Below, piece after piece: positions 49,003 through 58,396 of a stretch of DNA of 64,000 nucleotides; the first letter of the stretch is position 1; each line of letters starts with the position of its first letter. The DNA comes from Bradyrhizobium sp. NP1 (GTDB lineage Bacteria; Pseudomonadota; Alphaproteobacteria; Rhizobiales; Xanthobacteraceae). The stretch spans positions 6,240,001 through 6,304,000 of the forward strand of contig NZ_CP127385.1 of NCBI RefSeq assembly GCF_030378205.1. Reading direction: 5' to 3'. Made by a program: the position numbers and the translations under genes. The notes beneath the pieces are model-generated. The model searched no databases and was not told where the DNA came from. It saw only the letters and a program-made list of their open reading frames with translations.

Positions 49003-49055
49003 GAGCATGATCTCCGCGCAAACGCGTTCCGCGCTTGTCGCGAGGGATCATGCTC
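49003..49055. repeat. GAGCATGATC interspersed palindrome
   Basis: GAGCATGATC (49003-49012) and GATCATGCTC (49046-49055) are perfect inverted arms around a GC-rich centre with CGCG words. This is a common small repeat type in Bradyrhizobium genomes as I recall. It touches the stop codon of the convergent ABC exporter gene and may help end its transcript. Confidence 0.7.
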
Positions 49056-49056
49056 C

Positions 49057-50859
49057 TTACTCCGCCGCCGACATGCGGGCGAACTCCGCGACCTGACGCT
49101 CGAACAGGCTGCGATAGAGGCCGCCGGGCCGCGCCGCAAGCGCGGCGTGGTTGCCCTGCTCGATGATCCGGCCGCGGTCGAACACCAGGATGCGGTCGAG
49201 GCTGCGCACCGTCGACAGCCGGTGCGCGATCACGATCGCGGTGCGCCCCTTCATCAGCCGTTCCATCGCCTCCTGGATCAGCGCCTCCGATTCCGAATCG
49301 AGGCTCGAAGTCGCCTCGTCCAGGATCAGGATCGGCGCGTCCGCCAGGAACGCGCGCGCCAGCGCCACGCGCTGCCGCTCGCCACCCGACAGTTTCACGC
49401 CGCGCTCGCCGACCAGGGTGCCGTAGCCCTTGGGCAGGCGCAGGATGAAGTCATGCGCGTTGGCGAGCCGCGCCGCCTGCTCGATCGCGGCCATGCTGGA
49501 GCCGGGCCGGCCATAGGCGATGTTCTCGGCCAGTGACCGGTGAAACAGGATCGGGTCCTGCTGCACGATCGCGATCTGGCTGCGCAGCGAGTGCTGCGTC
49601 ACTCGCGCGATGTCCTGGCCGTCGATCAGGATGCGGCCGCCGGAGACGTCATGGAGCCGCTGCACCAGCTTGACGAAGGTGGTCTTGCCGGAGCCGGAGC
49701 GGCCGACCAGGCCGACCCGCTCGCCGGCGCGGATCTCGATCGACAGCCCGTCATAGAGCGGCTCGCGATGGCCGCCATAGTGGAACACGACGTTGTCGAA
49801 CACGATGCGTCCGTTCGTGATGTCGATCGGCCGCGCGTCGGGCGCATCGACAATCCCGATCGGCTCGTCGTGGATCGCGACCAGCTCCTCCATGTCATTG
49901 ACCGAGCGCTGCAGGTTGTTGAAGTGCATGCCGACGTCGCGCAGATAGGCGTGGATGATGTAGTAGCTCGTCAACACATAGGTGACGTCGCCCGGCGAGG
50001 CGCGCCCCGCGAGCCACAACAAGAGCGAGCCGCCGATCACGGAGGCGCGCAGGCAGAGCAGCACCGCAAGCTGCGCCGTGCTTGTGTAGTTGTAGCGCAG
50101 CCAGGTCCGTCGCACCCGCGTGCGCCAGCGGTTGATCACCCGCGCAAGCCGCGCATCCTCGCGCGCCTCCGCGCCGAACGACTTCACCACGGCGTTGCAG
50201 GTCAAGGCGTCGGCGAGCGTGCCGCCGACCTTGGTATCCCAGGCGTTGGAGACGCGCGCGGCGGGCGCGATGTAATGCGTCGAGAACGCGACCGTCATCG
50301 CCACATAGACGACCGCGCCAAGCGCGATCACGGCGCCGAGCGAAGACCAGTGCAGGCCGAGCAGGATCATCGAGCCCACCAGCACCGCGGCCGACGGCAG
50401 CAGCGCCATCAGCAGCGTGTCGTTGAGCAGGTCGATCGCCCACATGCCGCGGGTGACCTTGCGCACCGTGGAACCGGCGAAGCTGTTGGCGTGCCAGTCG
50501 GTCGAGAAGCGCTGCACGCGCATGAAGGTATCCTGCGCGATGTCGGACATGATGCGCAGCGTGAACGGCACGATCGCCTGCAGGCCGACCAGGCGCAGGA
50601 CCATCGAGACCAGGCCGAGCGCCACGATCGCGCCGAACGCCGCCCAGGCCGCAGCCCGCGCGGCAGGGTCGGCGGCGCCCGCGGTCAGCGCATCGACCAG
50701 ATGGCCGGAGAATACCGGCATGAACAGGTCGGCGACGGTCGCCCCGAGCAGGCCGCCGGCAACGGTGAGCGTCATCGCCGGCTGCTTCAGCCAGTGCCGG
50801 AACACGAACGGGATCACCAGGCGAATCGCCGCGGGTTTCTTGTTGTTTTGAGCGGTCAT
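49057..50859 (-). CDS. ABC exporter, fused membrane and ATPase domains
   Basis: A 600-residue half-transporter. The first 320 residues carry about six membrane helices and the coupling-helix region GAEAREDARLARVINRWRT. The ATPase domain follows with Walker A VGRSGSGKTTFVK, the signature LSGGERQRVALARAFL, Walker B ILILDEATSSLDS and the switch IVIAHRLSTVRS. Such proteins work as dimers to export lipids, peptides or drugs. No partner half-transporter is adjacent, so a homodimer is likely. Substrate unknown. The 302 bases upstream (50860-51161) to the next gene show no gene or clear signal. Confidence 0.92.
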   Translation of the reverse strand: MTAQNNKKPAAIRLVIPFVFRHWLKQPAMTLTVAGGLLGATVADLFMPVFSGHLVDALTAGAADPAARAAAWAAFGAIVALGLVSMVLRLVGLQAIVPFTLRIMSDIAQDTFMRVQRFSTDWHANSFAGSTVRKVTRGMWAIDLLNDTLLMALLPSAAVLVGSMILLGLHWSSLGAVIALGAVVYVAMTVAFSTHYIAPAARVSNAWDTKVGGTLADALTCNAVVKSFGAEAREDARLARVINRWRTRVRRTWLRYNYTSTAQLAVLLCLRASVIGGSLLLWLAGRASPGDVTYVLTSYYIIHAYLRDVGMHFNNLQRSVNDMEELVAIHDEPIGIVDAPDARPIDITNGRIVFDNVVFHYGGHREPLYDGLSIEIRAGERVGLVGRSGSGKTTFVKLVQRLHDVSGGRILIDGQDIARVTQHSLRSQIAIVQQDPILFHRSLAENIAYGRPGSSMAAIEQAARLANAHDFILRLPKGYGTLVGERGVKLSGGERQRVALARAFLADAPILILDEATSSLDSESEALIQEAMERLMKGRTAIVIAHRLSTVRSLDRILVFDRGRIIEQGNHAALAARPGGLYRSLFERQVAEFARMSAAE

Positions 50860-51161
50860 GGCGTCATCCGGCTGCGCGCAGTGCGCAAGCCGGCTCCAGA
50901 TGCTGGACGCGCGACGGCAGAGCGGCCGAACGCAAGCGTCGAAAAGGACTTACGGGAAGTTGGGAAACCGGGGCGTCGAGCCCCGATCGGTGCTGTCGGA
51001 AGCGGTCCCTAACGGGCGGCTACGGCGTCCAGCGCGAGCTTCGGACGCGAGGATACGATCTGCGAATTTGTCGAAATCATGCAAATCTCCCCGGTTCGAG
51101 CCAATGAGGCGCTGCTTATAAATTGATCATGGCAATTTTGCAACCGACTGCGCGGCGGGTG

Positions 51162-52736
51162 CTAATGTGCCGCACCTCCGGCGGCGGTGGCCGAGGGCTT
51201 GTTCAGCAACAGCACCATCGCGCTCAGCCCGATATAGAACAGCGTCAGCATGAAGAAGGCGTCGCCATAGCCCATCACCACCGCCTGGCGGTGCACGATC
51301 TGCGACAACTGCTTTAGCGCCATCAGCGTCGCGTCGCCCATGCCCTGCATGCGCTGGGTCAGCATGTTCAGCGTCTCGGTTGCCGTCGTATTGCCCCAGG
51401 TGACGCGATCATGCAGGCGCGAGATGTGCAGGTCGGTGCGGTCGTTCAGCACCTGGTTGATGATCGCAAGCCCCACCGCGCCGCCGAGATTGCGCGTCAG
51501 GTTGAACAGCCCGGAGGCGTTCTTCACCCGGTCCGGCGGCAGCGTGCCGAGCGCGATGTTGTTGGTCGGCACCATCGCCATCATCATGCCGATGCCGCGC
51601 AGGATCTGCGGCAGCAGCAATTCGTAGAAGTCATAGTCGCGGGTGATCCAGGTCATCTGGAAGGCGCCGAGCGCGAAGATGATGAGGCCGGCCGCGATGA
51701 TGTAGCGCATGTCGAACTTCAGCATCAGCCGCCCGACCACCGGCGCCATCAGGAACATGGTGACGCCGGAGACGAACATGGTCTCGCCGATCATCAGCGC
51801 GCTGTAGCCGCGCACTTCCGCAAGATAGCGCGGATAGATGTAGGTCAGCCCGTAGAGGCCGATGCCGATGCAGAAGGAGATCAGGCAGCCGATGCCGAAA
51901 TTGCGGTTGGTGAACGCGCGGATGTCGACGATCGGCTCCTCGGCGGCGAGCACGCGCCAGAAGAAGGCGATCGCCGAGAGCGCGCAGACCCAGGCGAAGA
52001 TCGCCACCGACGTGTCCTGCAGCCACTCATATTGCGGCCCCTCCTCCAGCACATATTCCAGCGAGCCGAGGAAGCCGCCCATGAAGAGCAGGCCCCACCA
52101 GTCGAAGCGCTCGAGCAGGGCGAAATCGGGCCGGTCGAAATCGACCAGCGCCAGCACGCCGACGGTGATGCCGATGCCGGGAACGATGTTGATGAAGAAC
52201 AGCCAGTGCCACGACATCATGTCGGTGATGTAGCCGCCCACCGTCGGACCAATCGTCGGCGCCAGCGTCGCGACCAGTCCGATGATCGGGCCGACGATGT
52301 GGAATTTCGAGCGCGGGAACACCGTGTAGGCGGAGGCGAACACGGTCGGGATCATGCCGGCGCCGAGAAATCCCTGCAGCGCGCGCCAGACGATCATCTG
52401 CTCGATCGAGGAGGCGAAGCCGCAGAGGAAGCTCGAGACCGTGAAGCCGAAGGCCGAGATCGCAAACAACAGCCGCGTGCCGAGCGCGCGCGACAGGAAG
52501 CCGGACAGCGGTATGGCGATCACTTCGGCGATCAGATAGGCGGTCTGCACCCATGACACTTCGGTCGAGCTTGCCGAGAGGCCGGCCTGGATGTCGGTGA
52601 GCGAGGCGGAGACGATCTGGATGTCCAGGATCGACATGAACATCCCGAACACCATGATCAGGAAGGCGAACAGCCGCTGCGGGGCGATGCGCTCGCTGGG
52701 CGCTTGCGTTCCCGTCATGACAGGCGCCTCGGCCAT
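51162..52736 (-). CDS. DHA2 family MFS efflux permease (EmrB-like)
   Basis: A 524-residue permease with about 14 membrane helices. N-terminal FGMFMSILDIQIVSASL and the motif-A loop SGFLSRALGTRLLF are typical of the EmrB/QacA family, as is PTIGPTVGGYITD (motif C). It sits 13 bases behind the membrane fusion gene, so the two form an EmrAB-type pump reaching through the periplasm, with an outer membrane channel encoded elsewhere. Control by the divergent TetR gene at 54237 is likely. Confidence 0.94.
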   Translation of the reverse strand: MAEAPVMTGTQAPSERIAPQRLFAFLIMVFGMFMSILDIQIVSASLTDIQAGLSASSTEVSWVQTAYLIAEVIAIPLSGFLSRALGTRLLFAISAFGFTVSSFLCGFASSIEQMIVWRALQGFLGAGMIPTVFASAYTVFPRSKFHIVGPIIGLVATLAPTIGPTVGGYITDMMSWHWLFFINIVPGIGITVGVLALVDFDRPDFALLERFDWWGLLFMGGFLGSLEYVLEEGPQYEWLQDTSVAIFAWVCALSAIAFFWRVLAAEEPIVDIRAFTNRNFGIGCLISFCIGIGLYGLTYIYPRYLAEVRGYSALMIGETMFVSGVTMFLMAPVVGRLMLKFDMRYIIAAGLIIFALGAFQMTWITRDYDFYELLLPQILRGIGMMMAMVPTNNIALGTLPPDRVKNASGLFNLTRNLGGAVGLAIINQVLNDRTDLHISRLHDRVTWGNTTATETLNMLTQRMQGMGDATLMALKQLSQIVHRQAVVMGYGDAFFMLTLFYIGLSAMVLLLNKPSATAAGGAAH

Positions 52737-52749
52737 CTGATGCGCAACC

Positions 52750-54060
52750 CTATTGCGGGTGGATCATGGTGGGGTCGTCGAGATCGGTCTCGCTGTCGGC
52801 ATCGGCCGCGCCCTTGTTGGTATCGACGGTGGCGTAGACCGACATGCCCGCGCGCAACAGGTTCTGCCGCGCCACCGCCTTCGGGACGCGGATGCGGACC
52901 GGCAGGCGCTGCACGATCTTGGTGAAATTGCCGGTGGCGTTGTCGGGCGGCAAGAGCGTGAACACCGAGCCCGCCGCCGGCGAGATGCTGTCGACGATGC
53001 CGGCAAACTTGCGATGGCCATAGGCGTCGACCGAAATCGTGACCGGCTGGCCGGGACGGATGCGCTTGAGCTGCGTCTCCTTGAAATTGGCGTCGATATA
53101 GACGTCGTCGAGCGGCACGATGTTGCCGAGCCGCTGCCCGACCGCGACGAAGTCGCCCGTATTGACGAGGCGGTTGGAGAAGATGCCGTCGATCGGCGCG
53201 CGCACGGAGGCGAAGGCGAGGTCGCGCTCGGCCTTCGCGAGCTGCGTCTGCAATTCAGCAAGCTGCGCCTTGGCCTCGGCCTGCTGCGCCTTCGTCACGT
53301 CGACATTGCTGAGGGCGGCGTCATAGGCGGCCTGTGCCGCGTTCACGGCGGCAACGCCCTGGTCGCGTCCGGCTTCCGACTGCTCGAAGGTGGCGCGGGA
53401 AGCGAATCCCTTGCTGCTCAGCGACTGCTGGCGGTCATAGTCGAGCCCGGCGCGCTTCAGGCCGGCTTCCGCCGAGACGAGATTGGCCTTGGCCTGCTCC
53501 ACCGCGCTTTCCTGCGCGGTGACCTGCCGTCCGATCCGCTCGATCGTCGCCGCCTGCGTCGCGATGCGGGTACGTGCGGCATCGACCGCGATGCGGTAGT
53601 CGCCGTCGTCGATCCGCATGACCACGTCGCCGGCACGGACCAGCGTATTGTCGGCGGGAATGATCGTGGCGATATGGCCCGAGACCCGCGCGCCCAGCAT
53701 GGTGTTGTTGGCGCGCACATAGGCGTCGTCGGTCGAGACGTAGAAGCGTCCGACCAGGAGATAATGCACGCCGTAGCTCGCCAGCGCGAGCGCGACGAGC
53801 GCGCCCATGCCGATCAGGATCAGCTTCTTGCGGCGGGCGGGCTTCGGCGCGGCGCCACCCGCGGCTGGTGCCTCGGTCGCGGGGGTTTCGATGGCGGGCT
53901 TTTCGGGCGCCGGCCTGCCCGGCGTTTCCACCGTGCGGCGCCTCGCCTCGTCAGCGAACTGGCTGCGCAACGCTTCGACGGCTTCCATGTCGCGTGCGTC
54001 GGCGCTCTCGTCCGGCTCAGGCAGAACGATCCGCGCGGCTTGATCTCTCGCTGCGGCCAT
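52750..54060 (-). CDS. HlyD/EmrA-type membrane fusion protein
   Basis: A 436-residue periplasmic adaptor. The first 80 residues are a cytoplasmic Pro/Ala-rich arm, then one membrane helix (LILIGMGALVALALASYGVHY), a lipoyl-like half-domain (VSTDDAYVRANNTMLGARVSGHI), a coiled-coil hairpin (about residues 170-260) and the beta domain (VRAPIDGIFSNRLVNTGDFV). The start at 54060 (MAAARDQAARIVLPEPDE) is chosen because the frame upstream runs through promoter sequence toward the operator at 54132. It is the first gene of the pump operon. Confidence 0.93.
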   Translation of the reverse strand: MAAARDQAARIVLPEPDESADARDMEAVEALRSQFADEARRRTVETPGRPAPEKPAIETPATEAPAAGGAAPKPARRKKLILIGMGALVALALASYGVHYLLVGRFYVSTDDAYVRANNTMLGARVSGHIATIIPADNTLVRAGDVVMRIDDGDYRIAVDAARTRIATQAATIERIGRQVTAQESAVEQAKANLVSAEAGLKRAGLDYDRQQSLSSKGFASRATFEQSEAGRDQGVAAVNAAQAAYDAALSNVDVTKAQQAEAKAQLAELQTQLAKAERDLAFASVRAPIDGIFSNRLVNTGDFVAVGQRLGNIVPLDDVYIDANFKETQLKRIRPGQPVTISVDAYGHRKFAGIVDSISPAAGSVFTLLPPDNATGNFTKIVQRLPVRIRVPKAVARQNLLRAGMSVYATVDTNKGAADADSETDLDDPTMIHPQ

Positions 54061-54131
54061 GACGGCCTCCCACTCCAATACACGGGCGGAGCCGACCCCG
54101 GCCCGGCCATCACGCCCTCTAAAACAATACA

Positions 54132-54152
54132 TTGACCGAACGGTTCGGTCAA
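54132..54152. promoter_or_regulatory. Perfect palindromic TetR operator of the EmrAB pump
   Basis: TTGACCGAAC and GTTCGGTCAA are exact inverse complements around a single central G, a 21-bp palindrome. It lies in the 176-base gap between the divergent pump operon and its TetR gene, 72 bases from the fusion gene and 85 from the regulator. Such symmetry is strong for a TetR-type dimer site. Confidence 0.85.
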
Positions 54153-54236
54153 GTTAACGTCAATGAGAGGAGTTCTAAACCAGCGACTCCTTGCGAACAC
54201 CTTCTAAAATTGGGTTCTTTGCCGAAAGCTAAACCA

Positions 54237-54875
54237 ATGGTTGCAGAAATCCGCACACCCCTGCACGTCGTAACCGAGGAAGACAGCTCGAAGCGGCGGC
54301 AGATCCTCGACGGGGCCCGCAAGGTCTTCATGGATCTGGGATTTGACGGCGCCAGCATGGGCGAGATCGCCCGGGCGGCCGGCGTCTCCAAGGGCACGCT
54401 TTACGTCTATTTCGCCGACAAGAGCCGCCTGTTCGAGGCGATCGTCGAGGAAGAGAAGATCGAGCAGGGCAAGGTCGCCTTCAATTTCGATCCCGCACGC
54501 GACGTCGATACCACCCTCCCCGAGTTCGGCCGCGCCTATATCGGCCTGCTGTGCCGTCCCGGCGGCGGCTCGGCGATCCGCACCGTGATGGCGATCGCCG
54601 AGCGGATGCCGGAGGTCGGCAGCCGGTTCTACCAGCATGTGATCGCCCACACCGTCGATCGCTTCGCCGCCTATCTCGAAGCGCGCGCGCAGCGCGGCGA
54701 AATCGTCATCGATGACTATCAGCTCGCGGCCTGGCAATTCATGCAGATGTGCCAGGCGACGCTGTTCCAGGCGTTCATCTTCCAGGCCAAGCCGTCGCCC
54801 TCGCCCGAGCAGATCGCAAGGGTCGTCGACAGCGCCACGCGCGTGTTCTTCGCGGCGTACCGGCCGAAGAAGTAG
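54237..54875 (+). CDS. TetR/AcrR family regulator of the EmrAB-type pump
   Basis: A 212-residue regulator. The helix-turn-helix is GASMGEIARAAGVSKGTLYV, followed by YFADKSRLFEAIV. The C-terminal domain (QLAAWQFMQMCQATLFQAF) matches the TetR_C_AefR-like group that senses lipophilic drugs. The start at 54237 (MVAEIRTPLHVV) gives a normal 20-residue arm before the first helix; a frame starting at 54132 reads through the operator palindrome and is rejected. It probably represses the pump and itself. Confidence 0.92.
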   Translation: MVAEIRTPLHVVTEEDSSKRRQILDGARKVFMDLGFDGASMGEIARAAGVSKGTLYVYFADKSRLFEAIVEEEKIEQGKVAFNFDPARDVDTTLPEFGRAYIGLLCRPGGGSAIRTVMAIAERMPEVGSRFYQHVIAHTVDRFAAYLEARAQRGEIVIDDYQLAAWQFMQMCQATLFQAFIFQAKPSPSPEQIARVVDSATRVFFAAYRPKK

Positions 54876-55019
54876 CGGCGCAAGCCGGCGACCGGCGGGC
54901 GATAGCGAACAGGATTTCCGCTCGCGACGGGCGCCTCGACCTCCGCTTCATCGACCCGCTATTCGCGAATCGCGTCTCGGAGGCGCCTGATATTCCCGCG
55001 GTGCACTCACGTTCTCGCG

Positions 55020-55048
55020 ATTTGACAGTTTTGCGTAGGCTGTCAAAT
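55020..55048. promoter_or_regulatory. Operator of the second TetR/molybdenum hydroxylase unit
   Basis: ATTTGACAG and CTGTCAAAT are 9-base inverted arms 11 bases apart. TTGACA at 55022-55027 also reads as a -35 element. The start codon is only 8 bases past the right arm. If TTGACA is the -35, transcription would begin at about the ATG, so the mRNA may be nearly leaderless. Self-repression by the TetR gene that follows is likely. Confidence 0.65.
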
Positions 55049-55055
55049 TCGTCGA

Positions 55056-55712
55056 ATGACGACCCGCGACCGTATCCTCGAGGCGGCGATGCAGGTGTTC
55101 CGCCGGCACGGTTTTCGCCGTTCCTCGATCGAGCAGGCAGCGGAGGCGGCGGGCCTGACCCGGCAGGCGCTCTACCATCACTTCTCCTCGAAGGAAGCGC
55201 TGTTCCGCGCCGCGATCGAGCGCGTTCATGAGGCGGCGCTCGCGACCGGCGCGGAAGCCGCGGCGCGTGCGGAAGCCGCCGGCCACGACCTTGCCGACGT
55301 CCTGATCGGCCAGATCACGGCGCGCCTCAAGGCGCTGGTCGCCGCCCTCGACGGCTCGCCGCATGTCGAGGAGTTGTTGTCGGAACACCTGGCGCAGGCG
55401 CGTGATCTCTACCAGGATTTTGCCGCGCGCCACCAGGCCGCGCTCGCCGCCACCATCGCGCGCGTGCGCACGAAACAGAAGCTGGAGCTCAATCCCGGCA
55501 TGACGCCTTCAGGGCTGGCGCGCTACGTCGAGATGGCGGTGAACGGCGCCAAATCAGCGCATCCCAACATGCAGCCGCTCGACGCTTTCCTGCGCGATCT
55601 TTCCCTGATGGTGCGCACGCTGGTCGCGGGCGCCATCACCAAGACACCGAAGTCCGCAACATTGCCGCGCAAAAGACCCGCCGCCCGCCGCAAAACTGGA
55701 GATCGGAAATGA
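55056..55712 (+). CDS. TetR/AcrR family regulator, first gene of the fused hydroxylase operon
   Basis: A 218-residue regulator beginning MTTRDRILEAAMQVFRRHGF. The helix-turn-helix is SSIEQAAEAAGLTRQALYHH and FSSKEALFRAAIERVH follows. The C-terminal half is helical with no family I can name, and the tail is Lys/Arg-rich (LPRKRPAARRKTG). The stop overlaps the start of the fused molybdenum hydroxylase by 4 bases, so regulator and enzyme are made from one transcript, unlike the divergent arrangement of the PaoABC-like set. Confidence 0.92.
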   Translation: MTTRDRILEAAMQVFRRHGFRRSSIEQAAEAAGLTRQALYHHFSSKEALFRAAIERVHEAALATGAEAAARAEAAGHDLADVLIGQITARLKALVAALDGSPHVEELLSEHLAQARDLYQDFAARHQAALAATIARVRTKQKLELNPGMTPSGLARYVEMAVNGAKSAHPNMQPLDAFLRDLSLMVRTLVAGAITKTPKSATLPRKRPAARRKTGDRK

Positions 55713-58396
55713 GCAGCATGACGATCAACGGCCAATCCGCCACGCTGCCCGACAGCGCGGACGCGCTCCTCGTCGAGGTGATCCGCGACGGTCTCAACCT
55801 GACCGGCACCAAGCTCGTCTGCGGCTCGGGCGTCTGCGGCGCCTGCACGGTGCTGCTCGATGGCGCGCCCGTCGTGAGCTGCCTGTTGCCGGCGCAGGCG
55901 GCAGCCGGCAGGACGGTGACGACGGTCGAAGGCATCTCCGCTGGCCATCTGCATGCGGTCCAGAAGGCGTTCATGGCGCACGACGCCCTGCAATGCGGCT
56001 TCTGCACGCCCGGCTTCATCGTCGAGGCAACGGCGTTCCACGATCGCTGGCGCGCGGCCAACGGCACGGCCGCGCCCTCGCGCGAGGAAATCGCCGCCGC
56101 GCTCGCCGGGCATCTCTGCCGCTGCGGCGCCTATGAAGGCATTTTCCGCGCGGTGACGGAAGCCTGCAGCGGGCGCTTCGACGGCAAGGACGTGGTCGCG
56201 CCGCGCATCGAGGCGCGTGACAAGGTGACGGGCGCGGCGCGCTACACCGTCGACATCAGGCATGACGGCCAGCTCGAAGGCGTCATCCTGCGCTCGCCGC
56301 ATGCGCATGCGAAGATCAGCGCGCTCGATCTTGCGCCGGCGCGCGCGATTGACGGCGTCGCCGCCGCCGTCTCGCTGCTGCCCGACGACGGGATGGTGCG
56401 CTATGTCGGCAGCCCGATCGCGGCGGTCGCGGCGAAAGATCGCACGACCGCACTGAAGGCGCTGGCCGCGATCCGCTTCGCGAACGACGCGCGGCCGGCG
56501 GTGATCGGCCTCGCTGCGGCGCGCCGCGGCGACGCGCCCGTGGTGTTCGAGCGCGCCGACCGCAAGAAAGCCGGCAACGTCTCCGAAGGCAGTGCCGCGC
56601 CGGCGCCGTGGCACGGCAATGTGCGCGGACCGTCGGCAGCGTTTTCGCAAGCGGCACGCAAGGCAAAGAGCGCGATCGAGGCAGCCCGGCAGGCACGCGA
56701 TCCGCTGCTCGTGGAAGCAACCTTCCGGGTTGCGACGCAATCCCATGCGTGCCTGGAACCGCATGCCACGGTGGCCCGCTTCGACGGCGAGCAGTTGACG
56801 CTGCACGTCTCCACGCAGGCCGTGTTCCAGGTGATGGAGGACGTCGCCAAGCGCTACCGGCTGTCGCACGACAAGGTGCGGGTGATCGCCGACCATGTCG
56901 GCGGCGGCTTCGGCTCCAAGGGCGGCCTCGGGATGGAAACCATCGCCGCGATCGAATTGTCGCGCGCCGCCAACGCCCCGGTGCGCGTCGCCTATGATCG
57001 CGAGGAAGAGCTTTCGGTGAGCGGCTATCGGCCCGCGGCCGAGATCGAGGTCGCGCTGCTTCCTTCGGCGCAAGGCAAGCTCGCCGCGCTTTCGCTCACC
57101 GCCTATGGCGACACGGGAGCGGCGACCAATTCGACGATCGCCGCACTGGCGCGGCTGATCTATCCCGCGGAAGCCAAGGCGCTGGCCGATTACGACGTCA
57201 TCAGCAACCTGCCGCCCGGCGCGCCGTTCCGCGGCCCCGGCGGGCCGCCGATGGCATTCGCGCTGGAGCAGGCGGTCGATGAGGCAGCCGATCGGCTCAA
57301 GATCGATCCGATCGCCCTGCGCCAGCGCTGGGACGTCGATCCAAACCGGCAGCGGCTCTATCGATGGGCCGCCGGGCTCGAGCTCTGGCGCAACCGCAAG
57401 CCGCAATCGGCCGGCGGCGGCCGCTACCGTCGCGGCATCGGCGTTGCCGCCGGCTACTGGCTCTATCTTTGGCAGCCGGGATCGACCGTCGAGATCGCGG
57501 TGAAAAGTGGCCGCATCGTTGCAAGCTCCGCCGTGCAGGACATCGGCACCGGCACGCGCAGCGTCATCGCCAACACGATCGCGCGCGAATTTTCGCTCGA
57601 GCCGCAGGACATCGAGGTGCGCCTCGGCGATTCCCGCCTGCCGGAAGGCCCGGGCTCCGGCGGCAGTCGCGTCACCGCCTCGATCGTGCCGCCGACGCTC
57701 GCCGCGGCCGAAAAGCTCAAGCAGGCGATTGCGCGATCCGCCGCGCGGCCTCCCGCTCCCGGCTCCAATGCGCCGTGGCGCGACCTGATCGCAGCCTGTC
57801 CCGACCTTTCGGTGTCGGCGGCGCGGCCAAGGGATGCGCAGCCGGCTGCCGGGATCGCCTCGCCGCTCAGCCAGGCCGGCTTCATGGGCATGGTGTTCGG
57901 CTGGATGCTGCGCTTCTTCAACAACATGATGGTCGGCGCCGGCGTGCCGAGCTCGGTGCAGGTGGTCGAGGTCGAGGTCGACACCTGGCTCGGCCATGTG
58001 CGCGTGCTCAATGTCGCGACCGGCCTTGCGGTCGGCAGGCTCGCAGCTCCCGTTCTGGCGCGCAGCCAGGCGGCTGGCTCCGTCATCCAGGGCATCGGCT
58101 ATGCGCTCTATGAGGCGCGCGAGACCGATCCGCGCGATGGCCGCGTGCTCTCCGCCAGCATGGAGGACTACCGCATTCCCGGAATTGCCGACATGCCGGG
58201 GCTGGACGTGCATTTCGACGAGGCCGGCTTCGATCATGTGCCGGGCGGCAGTGTCGGCATCGGCGAGGTCGCAACCGTTCCGACCTCGCCGGCGGTCGCG
58301 AATGCGATCCACAACGCGATCGGCGTGCGGCTCACGGAAATACCATTCCGGCCCGACCGCCTGCTCGCCGCGCTTGCCCGGAGGGACGCCGCATGA
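55709..58396 (+). CDS. Molybdenum hydroxylase with 2Fe-2S and molybdopterin domains fused
   Basis: An 895-residue protein combining two subunits that are separate in most bacterial xanthine dehydrogenase family enzymes. Residues 1-150 bind two [2Fe-2S] clusters: Cys38, 43, 46 and 58 (VCGSGVCGACTVLL), then Cys96, 99, 137 and 139 (CGFCTPGFIV, HLCRCGAYEG). The molybdopterin part has EARDKVTGAARYTVDI, HVGGGFGSKGGLGMETI and, near the end, SVGIGEVATVPTSPA with the catalytic Glu853. The order without an FAD domain recalls Desulfovibrio aldehyde oxidoreductase Mop. The FAD chain is the next gene (4-base overlap). The substrate is unknown; sequence does not say xanthine. Confidence 0.93.
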   Translation: MSSMTINGQSATLPDSADALLVEVIRDGLNLTGTKLVCGSGVCGACTVLLDGAPVVSCLLPAQAAAGRTVTTVEGISAGHLHAVQKAFMAHDALQCGFCTPGFIVEATAFHDRWRAANGTAAPSREEIAAALAGHLCRCGAYEGIFRAVTEACSGRFDGKDVVAPRIEARDKVTGAARYTVDIRHDGQLEGVILRSPHAHAKISALDLAPARAIDGVAAAVSLLPDDGMVRYVGSPIAAVAAKDRTTALKALAAIRFANDARPAVIGLAAARRGDAPVVFERADRKKAGNVSEGSAAPAPWHGNVRGPSAAFSQAARKAKSAIEAARQARDPLLVEATFRVATQSHACLEPHATVARFDGEQLTLHVSTQAVFQVMEDVAKRYRLSHDKVRVIADHVGGGFGSKGGLGMETIAAIELSRAANAPVRVAYDREEELSVSGYRPAAEIEVALLPSAQGKLAALSLTAYGDTGAATNSTIAALARLIYPAEAKALADYDVISNLPPGAPFRGPGGPPMAFALEQAVDEAADRLKIDPIALRQRWDVDPNRQRLYRWAAGLELWRNRKPQSAGGGRYRRGIGVAAGYWLYLWQPGSTVEIAVKSGRIVASSAVQDIGTGTRSVIANTIAREFSLEPQDIEVRLGDSRLPEGPGSGGSRVTASIVPPTLAAAEKLKQAIARSAARPPAPGSNAPWRDLIAACPDLSVSAARPRDAQPAAGIASPLSQAGFMGMVFGWMLRFFNNMMVGAGVPSSVQVVEVEVDTWLGHVRVLNVATGLAVGRLAAPVLARSQAAGSVIQGIGYALYEARETDPRDGRVLSASMEDYRIPGIADMPGLDVHFDEAGFDHVPGGSVGIGEVATVPTSPAVANAIHNAIGVRLTEIPFRPDRLLAALARRDAA

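Noticed and set aside
54132..54236. A 35-codon N-terminal extension of the EmrAB-linked TetR
   Set aside because: Its first codons are the operator palindrome itself; the normal arm length is obtained from ATG 54237.
55523..58312. A 929-residue open frame on the minus strand opposite the fused hydroxylase
   Set aside because: It is a high-GC shadow of the plus-strand gene: it is Arg/Gly/Ala-rich, has no motif, and covers real catalytic sequence on the other strand.
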